Positions 16,205 through 25,234 of a DNA stretch of 64,000 nucleotides are shown one piece after another (position 1 is the first letter of the stretch; the number at the start of each line of letters is the position of its first letter). Source of the DNA: Flavobacteriales bacterium (lineage in GTDB: Bacteria > Bacteroidota > Bacteroidia > CAIKAF01). Under the pieces are notes generated by a model, which had not been told where the DNA came from, made no database searches, and saw nothing but the letters and a program-made list of their open reading frames with translations. The stretch lies in the NCBI GenBank assembly GCA_018401695.1, contig JAGYKD010000001.1, positions 1,052,016 to 1,116,015 on the forward strand, read 5' to 3'. Position numbers and translations under genes: made by a program.

Positions 16205-19087
16205 ATGCATCACGTAAATTTTGCTGAGCGCCACCTGGGTCCCGACCGGACCGAAGTACAAAACATGCTTGAGTTCATTGGTGTAGATTCCATGGAGCAG
16301 CTTATAAACGAGGTGGTTCCGTCCTCTATTCGCTTGCCAAAACCTTTGGACTTGGACCGTGCTATGACGGAACAAGATTTCCTAAGGCACATTTGGGATT
16401 TGGCCTCAAAAAACACCTTGGCTCATAATTTTATGGGACAAGGCTATTATGGGACCTTTACGCCCACTCCCATTTTGCGCAATATTTTTGAGAATCCGGG
16501 CTGGTATACGGCCTATACCCCATATCAGGCCGAAATAGCCCAGGGCCGCATGGAAGCCATTCTGAACTTCCAAACCATGGTAATGGAACTCACCGGCATG
16601 GACTTGGCAAATGCTTCTTTGCTCGATGAGGCGACTGCAGCTGCAGAAGCTATGGCCATGGTTCATGCGCTAAGAACAAGGGCGCAAGTTAAAGCGGAAT
16701 GCAACCGCTTTTTTGTTGCAGAATCGGTGTTTGCCCAAACGTTGGATGTGCTGATTACTAGAGCAGAGCCTTTGGGTATATCATTGGTTTTGGGCAACCC
16801 TGCAGACTTTGATCCTAAAGAGGAGGGATATTTTGGAGTATTGTTGCAATACCCCGACAAAAACGGAACTGTAGGTCATTTGGCCGACTTTGTTAGCCAA
16901 TGCCATGCCGCTGAATTAAAAGTAGCTGTAGCCACAGACCTTTTGGCCCTTACGCTTCTAAGCCCTCCCGGAGAGTGGGGAGCAGATGTAGTGGTAGGAA
17001 GCACCCAGCGCTTTGGCGTGCCTATGGGATTCGGAGGTCCTCATGCTGCTTTTTTTGCTACGCGCAAAGATTTCTCCCGACAAATACCGGGCAGAATCAT
17101 AGGTATCACCTTAGACCGAGACCATAAACCGGCCCTTCGGATGGCTTTGCAAACTAGAGAACAGCACATCCGCCGCGATAAAGCCACCTCCAATATTTGC
17201 ACCGCCCAAGCATTGCTGGCCATTATGGCCTCTATGTACGCCGTCTATCATGGTCCGGATGGCTTAAAAGAAATCGCCTTGGATGTGCATAAGAAAACCT
17301 GCCTGGCTGCGGCAGCCCTGGAGCAATTGGGCTACACGCTTCCTGAAGGGGATTTTTTTGATACCCTAAAGGTGCTGCCCAACGACCATACCGAAGAGTT
17401 TTTGGCCAAAGCACGTGCACGCGATATCAATGTGTATTTGCATAAAGACGGATCTATTGGTCTATCTTTTGATGAAACCACCAGCTTGGATAGTTTAAAT
17501 GAGCTAATTCGGGCTTTTGCCGATGCCGCCCGACAGTCGGCACCGGTTTTTACTGAGCAAAGCTTAGCGGCAACGCAAATTAGAATTCCCAAATTTGCGC
17601 AAAGACAATCGCCCTACCTTACGCATCCAGTGTTTCATACCCATCGGTCCGAGACGGAGTTGATGCGTTACATTAAGCAGTTGGAAAGAAAGGATATTGC
17701 TTTGAATTTTAGCATGATTCCTTTAGGCTCTTGCACCATGAAGTTGAATGCGGCCACCCAATTGGCCCCATTGAGCTGGCCGGAGTTTCAAGCCATTCAT
17801 CCTTTTGCTCCTGAGCATCATTCGGCCGGATATCGAATTTTAATCGACAAACTTGCTCGTGACTTAGCTGAAGTTACCGGATTTGATGCGGTTTCTTTGA
17901 TGCCCAACAGTGGAGCCCAGGGCGAATACACCGGCCTAATGGTAATTCGGGCATTTCATCAAGCCAACGGGGAACCTCAGCGCAATGTAGCCCTCATTCC
18001 CTCATCGGCGCATGGAACCAATCCGGCTTCGGCCGTTATGGCCGGCATGAAGGTGGTTGTGGTTGCCTGCGACGAGCAAGGAAATATAGATGTAGATGAC
18101 CTAAGGGCCAAGGCCGAGAAGCATAAAGAGGCCTTGTCGGCTCTTATGATTACCTATCCTTCTACCCACGGAGTTTTTGAGGAGCGGGTAATTGAAATCA
18201 CATCCATCGTACATGAGTTTGGTGGGCAGGTGTATATGGACGGAGCAAATATGAATGCACAGGTTGGACTGACTTCTCCTGCTGCCATTGGAGCGGATGT
18301 TTGCCACCTAAACCTGCATAAGACTTTTGCCATTCCACATGGTGGGGGCGGTCCGGGCATGGGTCCTATCGGTGTTAAGGCGCATTTGGCACCTTTTTTA
18401 CCGGTTCATGGCGACCAGGAAACCGGCGGGCAACAAGGAATTTCATCGGTATCTGCCGCTCCTTGGGGAAGTCCGCTTATTCTCATCATTTCTTATGCCT
18501 ACATACGTTTGTTGGGGCCGGATGGTCTAAAACGTTCTACCGAAACAGCAATTCTGAACGCCAACTTTATGAAGGCTCGTTTGGAACCTCATTTCCCAGT
18601 GTTGTATACTAACAATAAAGGTCGTGTTGCGCATGAGTTTATTTTGGATATGCGTGCGTTTAAAAAGTACAGCATTGAGGTGGTAGATATTGCCAAAAGG
18701 CTTATGGATTATGGTTTTCATGCCCCAACGGTGAGTTTTCCGGTGGCAGGAACCCTAATGATTGAGCCCACCGAAAGTGAGTCCATGGAAGAAATGGGAC
18801 GCTTTTGCGACGCTTTGATTCAAATTCGGGAAGAAATTCGGGAAATTGAATTGGGCCAAAGCGATCCGGAGAATAATGTGGTAAAAAATGCTCCCCATAC
18901 CGCGGCCGTTTTGCTCGAAGAAGATTGGTCTCGTCCTTACAGCCGCAGAAAAGCAGCGTATCCGCTTCGTTTTGTGGAGTACCATAAGTTTTGGCCTCCG
19001 GTAAGCAGGGTAGACGATGCCTATGGCGACCGAAACCTCATTTGCAGTTGTCTTCCTGTGGAGGAATACGCAGCTTTGGAAGGCTAA
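16205..19087 (+). CDS. gcvP: Glycine dehydrogenase (decarboxylating), glycine cleavage P-protein
   Basis: The full-length single-chain P-protein (960 residues) has both halves: an N-terminal AERHLGPDRTEVQNML and YTPYQAEIAQGRME, and a C-terminal half with the PLP Lys in HLNLHKTFAIPHGGGGPG near residue 706. It decarboxylates glycine and transfers aminomethyl to the H-protein lipoyl arm. ATG 16205 (MHHVNFAERHLGP) is chosen: homology starts there and the promoter lies just before it. gcvT and gcvH are not in the window. Confidence 0.97.
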   Translation: MHHVNFAERHLGPDRTEVQNMLEFIGVDSMEQLINEVVPSSIRLPKPLDLDRAMTEQDFLRHIWDLASKNTLAHNFMGQGYYGTFTPTPILRNIFENPGWYTAYTPYQAEIAQGRMEAILNFQTMVMELTGMDLANASLLDEATAAAEAMAMVHALRTRAQVKAECNRFFVAESVFAQTLDVLITRAEPLGISLVLGNPADFDPKEEGYFGVLLQYPDKNGTVGHLADFVSQCHAAELKVAVATDLLALTLLSPPGEWGADVVVGSTQRFGVPMGFGGPHAAFFATRKDFSRQIPGRIIGITLDRDHKPALRMALQTREQHIRRDKATSNICTAQALLAIMASMYAVYHGPDGLKEIALDVHKKTCLAAAALEQLGYTLPEGDFFDTLKVLPNDHTEEFLAKARARDINVYLHKDGSIGLSFDETTSLDSLNELIRAFADAARQSAPVFTEQSLAATQIRIPKFAQRQSPYLTHPVFHTHRSETELMRYIKQLERKDIALNFSMIPLGSCTMKLNAATQLAPLSWPEFQAIHPFAPEHHSAGYRILIDKLARDLAEVTGFDAVSLMPNSGAQGEYTGLMVIRAFHQANGEPQRNVALIPSSAHGTNPASAVMAGMKVVVVACDEQGNIDVDDLRAKAEKHKEALSALMITYPSTHGVFEERVIEITSIVHEFGGQVYMDGANMNAQVGLTSPAAIGADVCHLNLHKTFAIPHGGGGPGMGPIGVKAHLAPFLPVHGDQETGGQQGISSVSAAPWGSPLILIISYAYIRLLGPDGLKRSTETAILNANFMKARLEPHFPVLYTNNKGRVAHEFILDMRAFKKYSIEVVDIAKRLMDYGFHAPTVSFPVAGTLMIEPTESESMEEMGRFCDALIQIREEIREIELGQSDPENNVVKNAPHTAAVLLEEDWSRPYSRRKAAYPLRFVEYHKFWPPVSRVDDAYGDRNLICSCLPVEEYAALEG

Positions 19088-19123
19088 TGTGTGCTGTGTA
19101 AAAAGACCTTGTCGAGATCTTGT

Positions 19124-19272
19124 GCCAGGGATGCGAGCGGTTAGCGCTGTGCTGCAAAAAAACAGAGGTGCTTGGCTTGGGCAGGCTGACGGAGGAAGCC
19201 ATGACCAAGCCCTAGCACGACGTTTTTTTGCAAACAGCCTAGAAGCGGGCAGCCCGTCCGGCACCCAAAAAA
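19124..19272 (-). repeat. REP-like hairpin element F (reverse orientation)
   Basis: It fills the gap between the convergent gcvP and endonuclease-family genes. One end reads GGGATGCGAGCGGTTAGC, the other AGCGGGCAGCCCGTCCGG followed by CACCCAAAA, matching both ends of element C at 37031. Between them are imperfect inverted arms (GCAAAAAAAC with GTTTTTTTGC; GTGCTTGGCTTGG with CCAAGCCCTAGCAC). It could also act as a two-way transcription terminator. Confidence 0.65.
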
Positions 19273-19273
19273 C

Positions 19274-20323
19274 CTAAGGAAGAATAACTTGCATCCAAAC
19301 GGGCTCATGGTCCGAATAGTCAAAATGCATGTTTAGGCGTTTGGTTTTCAGCACCCGAACCCCGGGTGAAACCAAAAAGTAATCGATGCATGCTTCTTGG
19401 GTTGTCCCTTGCCGGTAGGGCGCCAACAGCCATCGGTTGGTGCTTTGTTCGGGTGCGGCCCACTGCCAGTTGGCGTTGGGGAATTCTTCGGGCGCCTGTT
19501 GTATCGTCACCGGCGCATTTTCCATTGGTTTAGGAAGGGGCTTGTCGGGCGCAATTTGGTTCCAGTCTCCTCCTAAAAGTACCACGTTTCCCTGTTCTTC
19601 TTCCTTTAGTAGAAAGGCCGCAAGGCTGTCCATTTGGTTTTGTTTTACGCCGCCGTCGTCGTAAGCAGAGAGGTGTAGGTTAACCACTACAAGTTCTTTG
19701 CCTGAGCGCATGGGAAATCGTTGGCTTAAAAAACATCGGTCCAGCATAAAAAGACCCATAGGCCATTCTGCATCGGCTTTGAGTCGGTAACGTGTGCTTT
19801 GAAGGGGTTGGGTGCGCGACAAACTGAGCAAGCCGCCTACCACTTTTCCGTAAGGCTCGGAAAGCGGTTGAGGCACAAAGGCTGTTTTGTAATTTAGGGC
19901 AAAGCTGTAGTTGTGTTCAGGTAAAGCCTGACTTATGGGCACCACTTGGTCGGTATGGTAGCTGCGTTTAGAATTCCTATCCACTTCTTGGAGGAGCACA
20001 AAGTCGGTGGAGCTCTGTTGGGCTAAAAAGGTTGTGATTCCCTGGAGGTATCGGCTATTTTCCTCTTTTTCGGGGCGTACACGGCTGCCGCCATCAAAGA
20101 AAAAGTCCATTTCGGCGCCAAGGCCGGCGTAGCCGATATTCCAAATAAGGAGGCTAAGGGTATCTCCGGAGGCAAACATGCGTTCGGGGCTTTGGCCTTG
20201 GAGGCTTGCCGCTTCTCTAGCCTCGGGGCGGTAATCGGTAATGCTCAAGTAGCCAAGAAATCCGGCCAAAAGCAGTATGGCCAAGAGAATTAAGCGGAAA
20301 ATCCACCGAAAAAGATATTTCAT
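19274..20323 (-). CDS. Membrane-anchored endonuclease/exonuclease/phosphatase family protein
   Basis: The 349-residue product has an N-terminal transmembrane segment (FRLILLAILLLAGFLGYLSI) followed by an EEP-fold domain: LIWNIGYAG, LLQEVD (metal Glu), NLHLSAYDDGG, GGDWNQ and the closing DYSDHEPVW with the catalytic Asp-His. Family members include DNases, sphingomyelinases and inositol phosphatases. The anchored arrangement suggests a periplasmic phosphodiesterase, but the substrate is unknown. Confidence 0.87.
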   Translation of the reverse strand: MKYLFRWIFRLILLAILLLAGFLGYLSITDYRPEAREAASLQGQSPERMFASGDTLSLLIWNIGYAGLGAEMDFFFDGGSRVRPEKEENSRYLQGITTFLAQQSSTDFVLLQEVDRNSKRSYHTDQVVPISQALPEHNYSFALNYKTAFVPQPLSEPYGKVVGGLLSLSRTQPLQSTRYRLKADAEWPMGLFMLDRCFLSQRFPMRSGKELVVVNLHLSAYDDGGVKQNQMDSLAAFLLKEEEQGNVVLLGGDWNQIAPDKPLPKPMENAPVTIQQAPEEFPNANWQWAAPEQSTNRWLLAPYRQGTTQEACIDYFLVSPGVRVLKTKRLNMHFDYSDHEPVWMQVILP

Positions 20324-20380
20324 GAGGGGAAATTAAGGAAAAATGCCTCTGTATTTTACTGTTTTTTTTAATTTTTGACC

Positions 20381-22135
20381 ATGATTAACCCCTTTTGCAG
20401 CTTTCTTGCAGCCCTTAGTTTCTTTTCGTTTGCCCGGGCACAAAGCCTAAGCCCCATGCATCAATGGGACTGGAATTTAGCGGGGGCCAGCCTTTGGGAT
20501 ACTACCGGCACCATTACTCTTCGTTTTGCCGATTTAGGAGGCGTTGCCGATGGTCAAACGTTTAATGATACGGCTTGGGCCAATATTCCCGATAGTTTAG
20601 AGGGCCGCCCATTGCGCATACTTCTGGATTCCGGCGATTACCGTTTTAAGGGGCCTATTGGTTTTGCCGACAGCTTGATTTTGGAGGGAAAGGGTGCTCA
20701 AAGTCGCTTATTGTTTGATCCTCAAGGAGGGGGACAGTCGTTTTTGACGATTGGGGGAACCGGTGCAGGTTCATTTGAGCCTTTGACAGCCATGCCACAG
20801 GCCCGCCAAGCTTGGTTTTTGGTGGCGGATACCAGCGGTTTTAGGCCGGGCAGGTATGCAGAGGTTCGCCAAGAAAATGGAGCCTGGGACTCAAACCCGG
20901 CTAGCTGGGCCCAAAATGCGGTGGGACATGTAAGCAAAATTATGCAGGTGAGCGGAGACACCGTGTTTTTGGAGGAGGGCTTCCGATATGCACCCGACAG
21001 CCTTTTGCAGCCGGAAGCTCGGCCTTTGAATATGAGAAAAGGAGTGCGTATTCAATGCCTAAAATTGAAACGGATTGATCAACCCGGCTCTGCCACCGGC
21101 TACCATATTCGGTTTAGTATGGCGGCAGACTGTTTGGTAGAAGGCGTGGAAAGCGAAAAGAGCCTTGGTTCGCATATCATCGCTGATATAAGCACTCATT
21201 TAACCATTCGCCATAGTTATTTGCATGATGCCTACGAGTTTACCGGTTCGGGAACGCGGGGGTATGGGGTAACCATAAATAACCATTCCACCCTTTGTTT
21301 GGTAGAAAACAACTGCTTTAGACGCTTACGGCACGCCATGATGGTAAAATATGGAGCCAATGGCAATGTGTTTGGCTATAACCACTCCACGGAGGTGCTG
21401 CGGGCTGAGCCAATTAGCGACTATTCCGCAGACATTAGCGTTCATGGGCACTATCCCTTTGCCAATTTGTTTGAATCCAATGAGGTAGAAATGATAATGG
21501 TGGACCATTATTGGGGTCCGGGAGGACCGGACAATGTGTTTTTTAGGAATCGGGTGAACGGCTTTGGAGTTTTTGTTACCAATGGAACTCCGGTGACCGA
21601 CCAGCAGCATTTTATTGGCAATGAAGTGACCAACGGCAATGTGTTTTATGGGCAATGGTCCATTCAAGGCCAAGGCCATACCCTTAAAGGAAACAATGTG
21701 CAAGGCGACTGCACCCCACCGGGAACCGAGCTGATTCCCGAAGCCTCACTCTACTTGTCAGGAGCGCCACCTTACTGGGCGCCCCAACAAAGTTTTCCAA
21801 GTCAGGGATATCCTCAAGAATTAGATGTGCTCAACATTCCGGCGGCCTGGCGCTTTGCCGAAGACCAGGGAGCTGTTTGTTCGGATGCAGAGGCTACTCC
21901 CCCTCCAAGTTTGGGCCTTAACACCACGTCTAACTTATGGGTTCCAATGCCTAATCCTTGTTCAGGAGAGTTGCAACTGCCCGGAGTCTCCGGCAGCTGG
22001 ACCCTTTATAACATAATGGGTAAGCAAGTTCAGGAGGGGCATACGGAAATGTCTTTGCCTCAACTGGGGCAGGAAGCTCCGGGAATTTACATTATTCGAA
22101 CCGATAAGGGAAGGGTAAAAATTATACGGCCCTGA
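20381..22135 (+). CDS. Secreted right-handed beta-helix protein with T9SS sorting domain
   Basis: The 584-residue product has a signal peptide (INPFCSFLAALSFFSFARAQ), a long region with beta-helix character (RIQCLKLKRI, LTIRHSYLHDAYEF, NNHSTLCLVENNCFRRL and similar rungs, about 210-430) and a T9SS-type C-terminal domain (PNPCSGELQLPG, LYNIMGKQV, PGIYIIRTDKGRVKI). Beta-helix proteins of this sort are often polysaccharide lyases or glycan-binding surface proteins; the activity is not identified. ATG 20381 is preferred over a TTG at 20375. Its stop codon directly abuts the stop of the convergent next gene. Confidence 0.85.
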   Translation: MINPFCSFLAALSFFSFARAQSLSPMHQWDWNLAGASLWDTTGTITLRFADLGGVADGQTFNDTAWANIPDSLEGRPLRILLDSGDYRFKGPIGFADSLILEGKGAQSRLLFDPQGGGQSFLTIGGTGAGSFEPLTAMPQARQAWFLVADTSGFRPGRYAEVRQENGAWDSNPASWAQNAVGHVSKIMQVSGDTVFLEEGFRYAPDSLLQPEARPLNMRKGVRIQCLKLKRIDQPGSATGYHIRFSMAADCLVEGVESEKSLGSHIIADISTHLTIRHSYLHDAYEFTGSGTRGYGVTINNHSTLCLVENNCFRRLRHAMMVKYGANGNVFGYNHSTEVLRAEPISDYSADISVHGHYPFANLFESNEVEMIMVDHYWGPGGPDNVFFRNRVNGFGVFVTNGTPVTDQQHFIGNEVTNGNVFYGQWSIQGQGHTLKGNNVQGDCTPPGTELIPEASLYLSGAPPYWAPQQSFPSQGYPQELDVLNIPAAWRFAEDQGAVCSDAEATPPPSLGLNTTSNLWVPMPNPCSGELQLPGVSGSWTLYNIMGKQVQEGHTEMSLPQLGQEAPGIYIIRTDKGRVKIIRP

Positions 22136-23641
22136 TTACCAACTGATGGTGATTTGGCCGTCTCCGCTGCGCTGTCCACCTGCATTTTGTTGGTTTGTTC
22201 CCCCGTTAAAGGAGCCGCCTCCGCCAGCGCTTGTGGCACTGTTTTGTCCGCAACCTCCACCAGAATAACCACCGCCACCTCCGGCAGCATTTGTGGCACC
22301 TCCGCCTCCACCAAAGCCACCACTTCGGTTGTTGCTTCCACCTTGTCCACCGGCCAATGGACGTATTCCCGGTCCTGTTCCTGTGCCATTGCTGTTCCAT
22401 CCGGCACCACCCCCTGCATCGTTCGAATTAAAGGTACTGCCACCGGTTCCGCCATTTCCCGGACTTCCACCCGGGAAGGCTCCCTGCTGGCCTGAAGTTC
22501 CCACAACCGCGTCCATTAGGTCCATGGTGCCCGAATTGCTTCGCCCACCCCCGCCGCCGGCGGCAATGAGCAGTTGATTGCCGTTTTGTTTCCATACAAA
22601 GCTTCCCCCACCGCCGGCACCGGATCGGAAATAGGCTTGAGCAATACCGTCCTGGCCTTTCCCACCTACCAAAATTTGGAGGACTTCCCCGCCCGAAACC
22701 AGGAAATCGCCCTGCATTATGGCTCCCAGCCCCCCAGCATCTCCATTTTGGTTGGCTCCACCTTGCGCGCCGGCGGCTTGAATCGTAAGGCTACCTACGC
22801 AATTGGGAACCGTAAAACTTTGAGTGCTTCCATTAAAACTAAAGGTTTGACTGCCCGGAGGGCAATTGGTGATGGTCACGCTTTGGGTGTCGATGGAGCT
22901 GCAACCGTTGGCATCGGTAGTTTGAAGAATAACTTGATAGCTGCCGGTATTACTCCATACTACGCTAGGGCCTGCCAGGTTGGAATTGGCCGGGCTGCCG
23001 CTCTGAAACTGCCATTGATAACTTATGGCGGTATTGCTGGTAGCATTAAAATTCACAGGATTTCCAATAGCGCCGGAAAGAGGTCCGAAACCGGCTCCGG
23101 GACCCTGAAAAGCAAACGAAACGGCCAAGGGAGAGGAGCTGCCACATCCGTTTATCGCGGCCACTTGCACTTGCCCCGAAGCCCCGGTTCCGGATACCGA
23201 TACCACCAAGCTGTCGCTGCCTTGACCCGACACTACCTGCAATCCTAAAGGAACCGTCCATTGATAAGATGAGGCTCCGGATATGGGACTGACTCGAAAC
23301 ACCACTTGCGTGTCTCCTGGGCAAGCGTTAGGCACTTGAATAGAGCTTGGAGAGGCAGGAGGCACACTGCAAGCACAAGCCACAGGGGTCCAACCGGTTG
23401 AAAAATATACTTCAACACATTCGGTAGTTAAATTCACAATTTGCAGCCCTATAGCCGGATTGGCGATTGCATTTCGCTGAGCAGTAGTGAGTCTGGGCAT
23501 CAAAAATCCCTTTTGCGAAAAACGCACTTCCAAACCTGCCGATGAGTCGGGCTGACCCGGAGCATCGCTAATCAAAACACCTTGTCCTCGGATGGAGGAT
23601 GCGATAAAAAGAAGAACAAAGAGGAAAGGAAGCAAACGCAT
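22136..23641 (-). CDS. Glycine-rich surface protein with PKD-like domains (paralog 1)
   Basis: The 501-residue product has a signal peptide (MRLLPFLFVLLFIASSIRGQ) and an N-terminal module shared by four proteins here (GVLISDAPGQPDSSAGLEV, then RLTTAQRNAIANPAIGL). Two PKD-like beta-sandwich regions follow (YQWTVPLGLQV; YQWQFQSGSP), then a glycine-rich domain opening with SQTFSFNGSTQSFTVPNC and ending DGQITISW. The family is typical of secreted Bacteroidota adhesins or extracellular matrix proteins; function is not known. A TAACTTCG box on the minus strand (23665-23658) precedes it by 16 nt. Confidence 0.82.
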   Translation of the reverse strand: MRLLPFLFVLLFIASSIRGQGVLISDAPGQPDSSAGLEVRFSQKGFLMPRLTTAQRNAIANPAIGLQIVNLTTECVEVYFSTGWTPVACACSVPPASPSSIQVPNACPGDTQVVFRVSPISGASSYQWTVPLGLQVVSGQGSDSLVVSVSGTGASGQVQVAAINGCGSSSPLAVSFAFQGPGAGFGPLSGAIGNPVNFNATSNTAISYQWQFQSGSPANSNLAGPSVVWSNTGSYQVILQTTDANGCSSIDTQSVTITNCPPGSQTFSFNGSTQSFTVPNCVGSLTIQAAGAQGGANQNGDAGGLGAIMQGDFLVSGGEVLQILVGGKGQDGIAQAYFRSGAGGGGSFVWKQNGNQLLIAAGGGGGRSNSGTMDLMDAVVGTSGQQGAFPGGSPGNGGTGGSTFNSNDAGGGAGWNSNGTGTGPGIRPLAGGQGGSNNRSGGFGGGGGATNAAGGGGGYSGGGCGQNSATSAGGGGSFNGGTNQQNAGGQRSGDGQITISW

Positions 23642-23657
23642 GGGTAAATATTTTGAG

Positions 23658-23665
23658 CGAAGTTA
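23658..23665 (-). promoter_or_regulatory. Candidate -7 box (TAACTTCG) of glycine-rich paralog 1
   Basis: The same TAACTTCG word is found before the polyprenyl synthase. It lies 16 nt upstream of the ATG at 23641. Single-motif evidence. Confidence 0.4.
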
Positions 23666-23672
23666 AGGAAGA

Positions 23673-23825
23673 TTTTTGGCCGCCAATTCCGGCTGTTCGC
23701 TTTACACGGCTTGCGTTTTAGGGCCCTAGCTGTGCTTGCCGGGTCCCTATGGGCCGCGGCAAGCTTTGCTAGGGCAGCCTAAAACGCTGCACCGGGGTAC
23801 CGCTGCCATCCGGGGCGGAAAAAAC
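23673..23825 (+). repeat. REP-like hairpin element D
   Basis: It lies between the divergent glycine-rich paralogs 1 and 2. The left end TTTTTGGCCGCCAATTCCGG, followed by CTG, nearly matches element A at 36683; the right end is GCCATCCGGGGCGGAA. Inside are inverted arms: GCGTTTTAGGGCCCTAGC pairs with GCTAGGGCAGCCTAAAACGC. Confidence 0.75.
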
Positions 23826-23846
23826 TTTTTTTTAACATGGCATTAC

Positions 23847-23877
23847 TTGCTGTTAGCCAAAGTCAAACTTAACTTGC
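23847..23877 (+). promoter_or_regulatory. Candidate promoter of glycine-rich paralog 2
   Basis: TTG at 23847-23849, a 20-bp spacer and TAACTTGC at 23870-23877. The -7 box deviates at its end from TAnnTTTG. It is 18 nt before the ATG. Confidence 0.4.
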
Positions 23878-23895
23878 ACAAAATCCAATGCTGCC

Positions 23896-25233
23896 ATGAA
23901 ATTTTTATTAAGTCTGCTTTTAGCACTTATTTTCAACTCCTTGGGTTTAACGCAGGGGGTGCTAATTAGCGATAATCCGGGGCAGCCCAACCCGGATGCC
24001 ATGCTCGAAATTCGAAGCACCAATGGAGGGTTGCTTCTTCCCAGGTTGTCCCAAACTCAGCGCGATGCTATAGTGAATCCAACGGCAGGACTTACTATTT
24101 ATAATCTAAGTTCTTCTTGTGTCGATACGTATTTTCCCGGGGGATGGAGAGCGGTAAGGTGCAATTGCCAAAGTTATCCGAATCCTTCTTTTACCATAAG
24201 TCCATCTCCCGCAAGCATCAATAGTACGGTAAGCTTTGCGGCCACCTCCGGAGCGCAAAACTACCAATGGACTTTTCAAGGGGGAACTCCTGCTACCGGA
24301 TTGGGCCAAAATACAACGGCGAGTTTTGCTCTAGCCGGCACCTATCAGGTGAAGCTGGTAGTGACAGATGCCCAAGGGTGCAGCGATTCTAGTAACCAAT
24401 CGTTGGTTGTAAACGCTTGTCCACCTTCCGGTAGTCAAAGCTTTAGCTTTACGGGTGCTGCCCAAAGCTTTGTTGTGCCGGCTTGCATTACTTCGGTGCA
24501 AATAACCGCTCGTGGCGCTCAAGGCGCAAATGGGATTGGGCAAGATTTTGGTGTCGGAGGACCTGGAGGTACTGCAATTGGTGATTTGTCGGTAACTCCG
24601 GGAGAAACGCTTCATGTGTATGTGGGAGGTCAAATGGGATGGAATGGTGGTGGAAACGGCACCTCCAATGCGGGAAATGGCGGCGGTGCATCGGATGTGC
24701 GTCAAGGGGGACAAAACCTTAACGATAGAGTTATTGTGGCCGGTGGCGGCGGGGGCGGCGGCGGTGACACCTACAACAATGTAAATTCTTATGGTGGAGA
24801 TGGCGGACACGGAGGAGGCTTAGGAACTGCCGGTGGTGCAAATGCAGGATCTTGTTGTGGTGGTACACCGGGGAATGCCGCATGGAGTTTGGGTGGCGGA
24901 AGGCCCGGCCAAAGCCATAACTGTTGGACTACTCCCGGATTTTGCGGAGGTGGTGGAAGCGCCGGAGGAAATAACGGAGGAGGCCAAGCTGCTACCGGAG
25001 CCTCGAACCCTGGAACTGCCGGCTCTTTTGGTCAGGGAGGAAACGGAGGAGACCATAGTTCCTATGGCGATGGCGGTGGCGGCGGCGGCGGCTGGTATGG
25101 TGGTGCCGGAGGAAGCTCAGAAGGTAACGGCGGCGGCGGTGGCGGTGGCTCATCCTATATTGGAGGAGTCAGTAACGGGCAAGTTACCCCCGGAAATCGC
25201 CAAGGAAACGGAGAAATTATTATAAATTGGTAA
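23896..25233 (+). CDS. Glycine-rich surface protein with PKD-like domain (paralog 2)
   Basis: The 445-residue product has a signal peptide (MKFLLSLLLALIFNSLGLTQ), the shared N-terminal module (GVLISDNPGQPNPDAMLEI, then RLSQTQRDAIVNPTAGL), one PKD-like unit (YQWTFQGGTPATG, ending VTDAQGCSDSSNQSL) and a glycine-rich C-terminal domain. That domain opens SQSFSFTGAAQSFVVPAC, runs through many GGGG stretches and ends NGEIIINW. It is co-oriented with paralog 3, one base between stop and next start, so the two are co-translated products of one mRNA. Confidence 0.82.
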   Translation: MKFLLSLLLALIFNSLGLTQGVLISDNPGQPNPDAMLEIRSTNGGLLLPRLSQTQRDAIVNPTAGLTIYNLSSSCVDTYFPGGWRAVRCNCQSYPNPSFTISPSPASINSTVSFAATSGAQNYQWTFQGGTPATGLGQNTTASFALAGTYQVKLVVTDAQGCSDSSNQSLVVNACPPSGSQSFSFTGAAQSFVVPACITSVQITARGAQGANGIGQDFGVGGPGGTAIGDLSVTPGETLHVYVGGQMGWNGGGNGTSNAGNGGGASDVRQGGQNLNDRVIVAGGGGGGGGDTYNNVNSYGGDGGHGGGLGTAGGANAGSCCGGTPGNAAWSLGGGRPGQSHNCWTTPGFCGGGGSAGGNNGGGQAATGASNPGTAGSFGQGGNGGDHSSYGDGGGGGGGWYGGAGGSSEGNGGGGGGGSSYIGGVSNGQVTPGNRQGNGEIIINW

Positions 25234-25234
25234 T

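Noticed and set aside
22154..22577. Several plus-strand frames rich in Pro, Thr and Ala opposite glycine-rich paralog 1
   Set aside because: The complement of GGX-coding DNA gives long Pro/Thr-rich open frames; the minus-strand gene has a signal peptide and paralogs. The same applies opposite paralogs 2-4.
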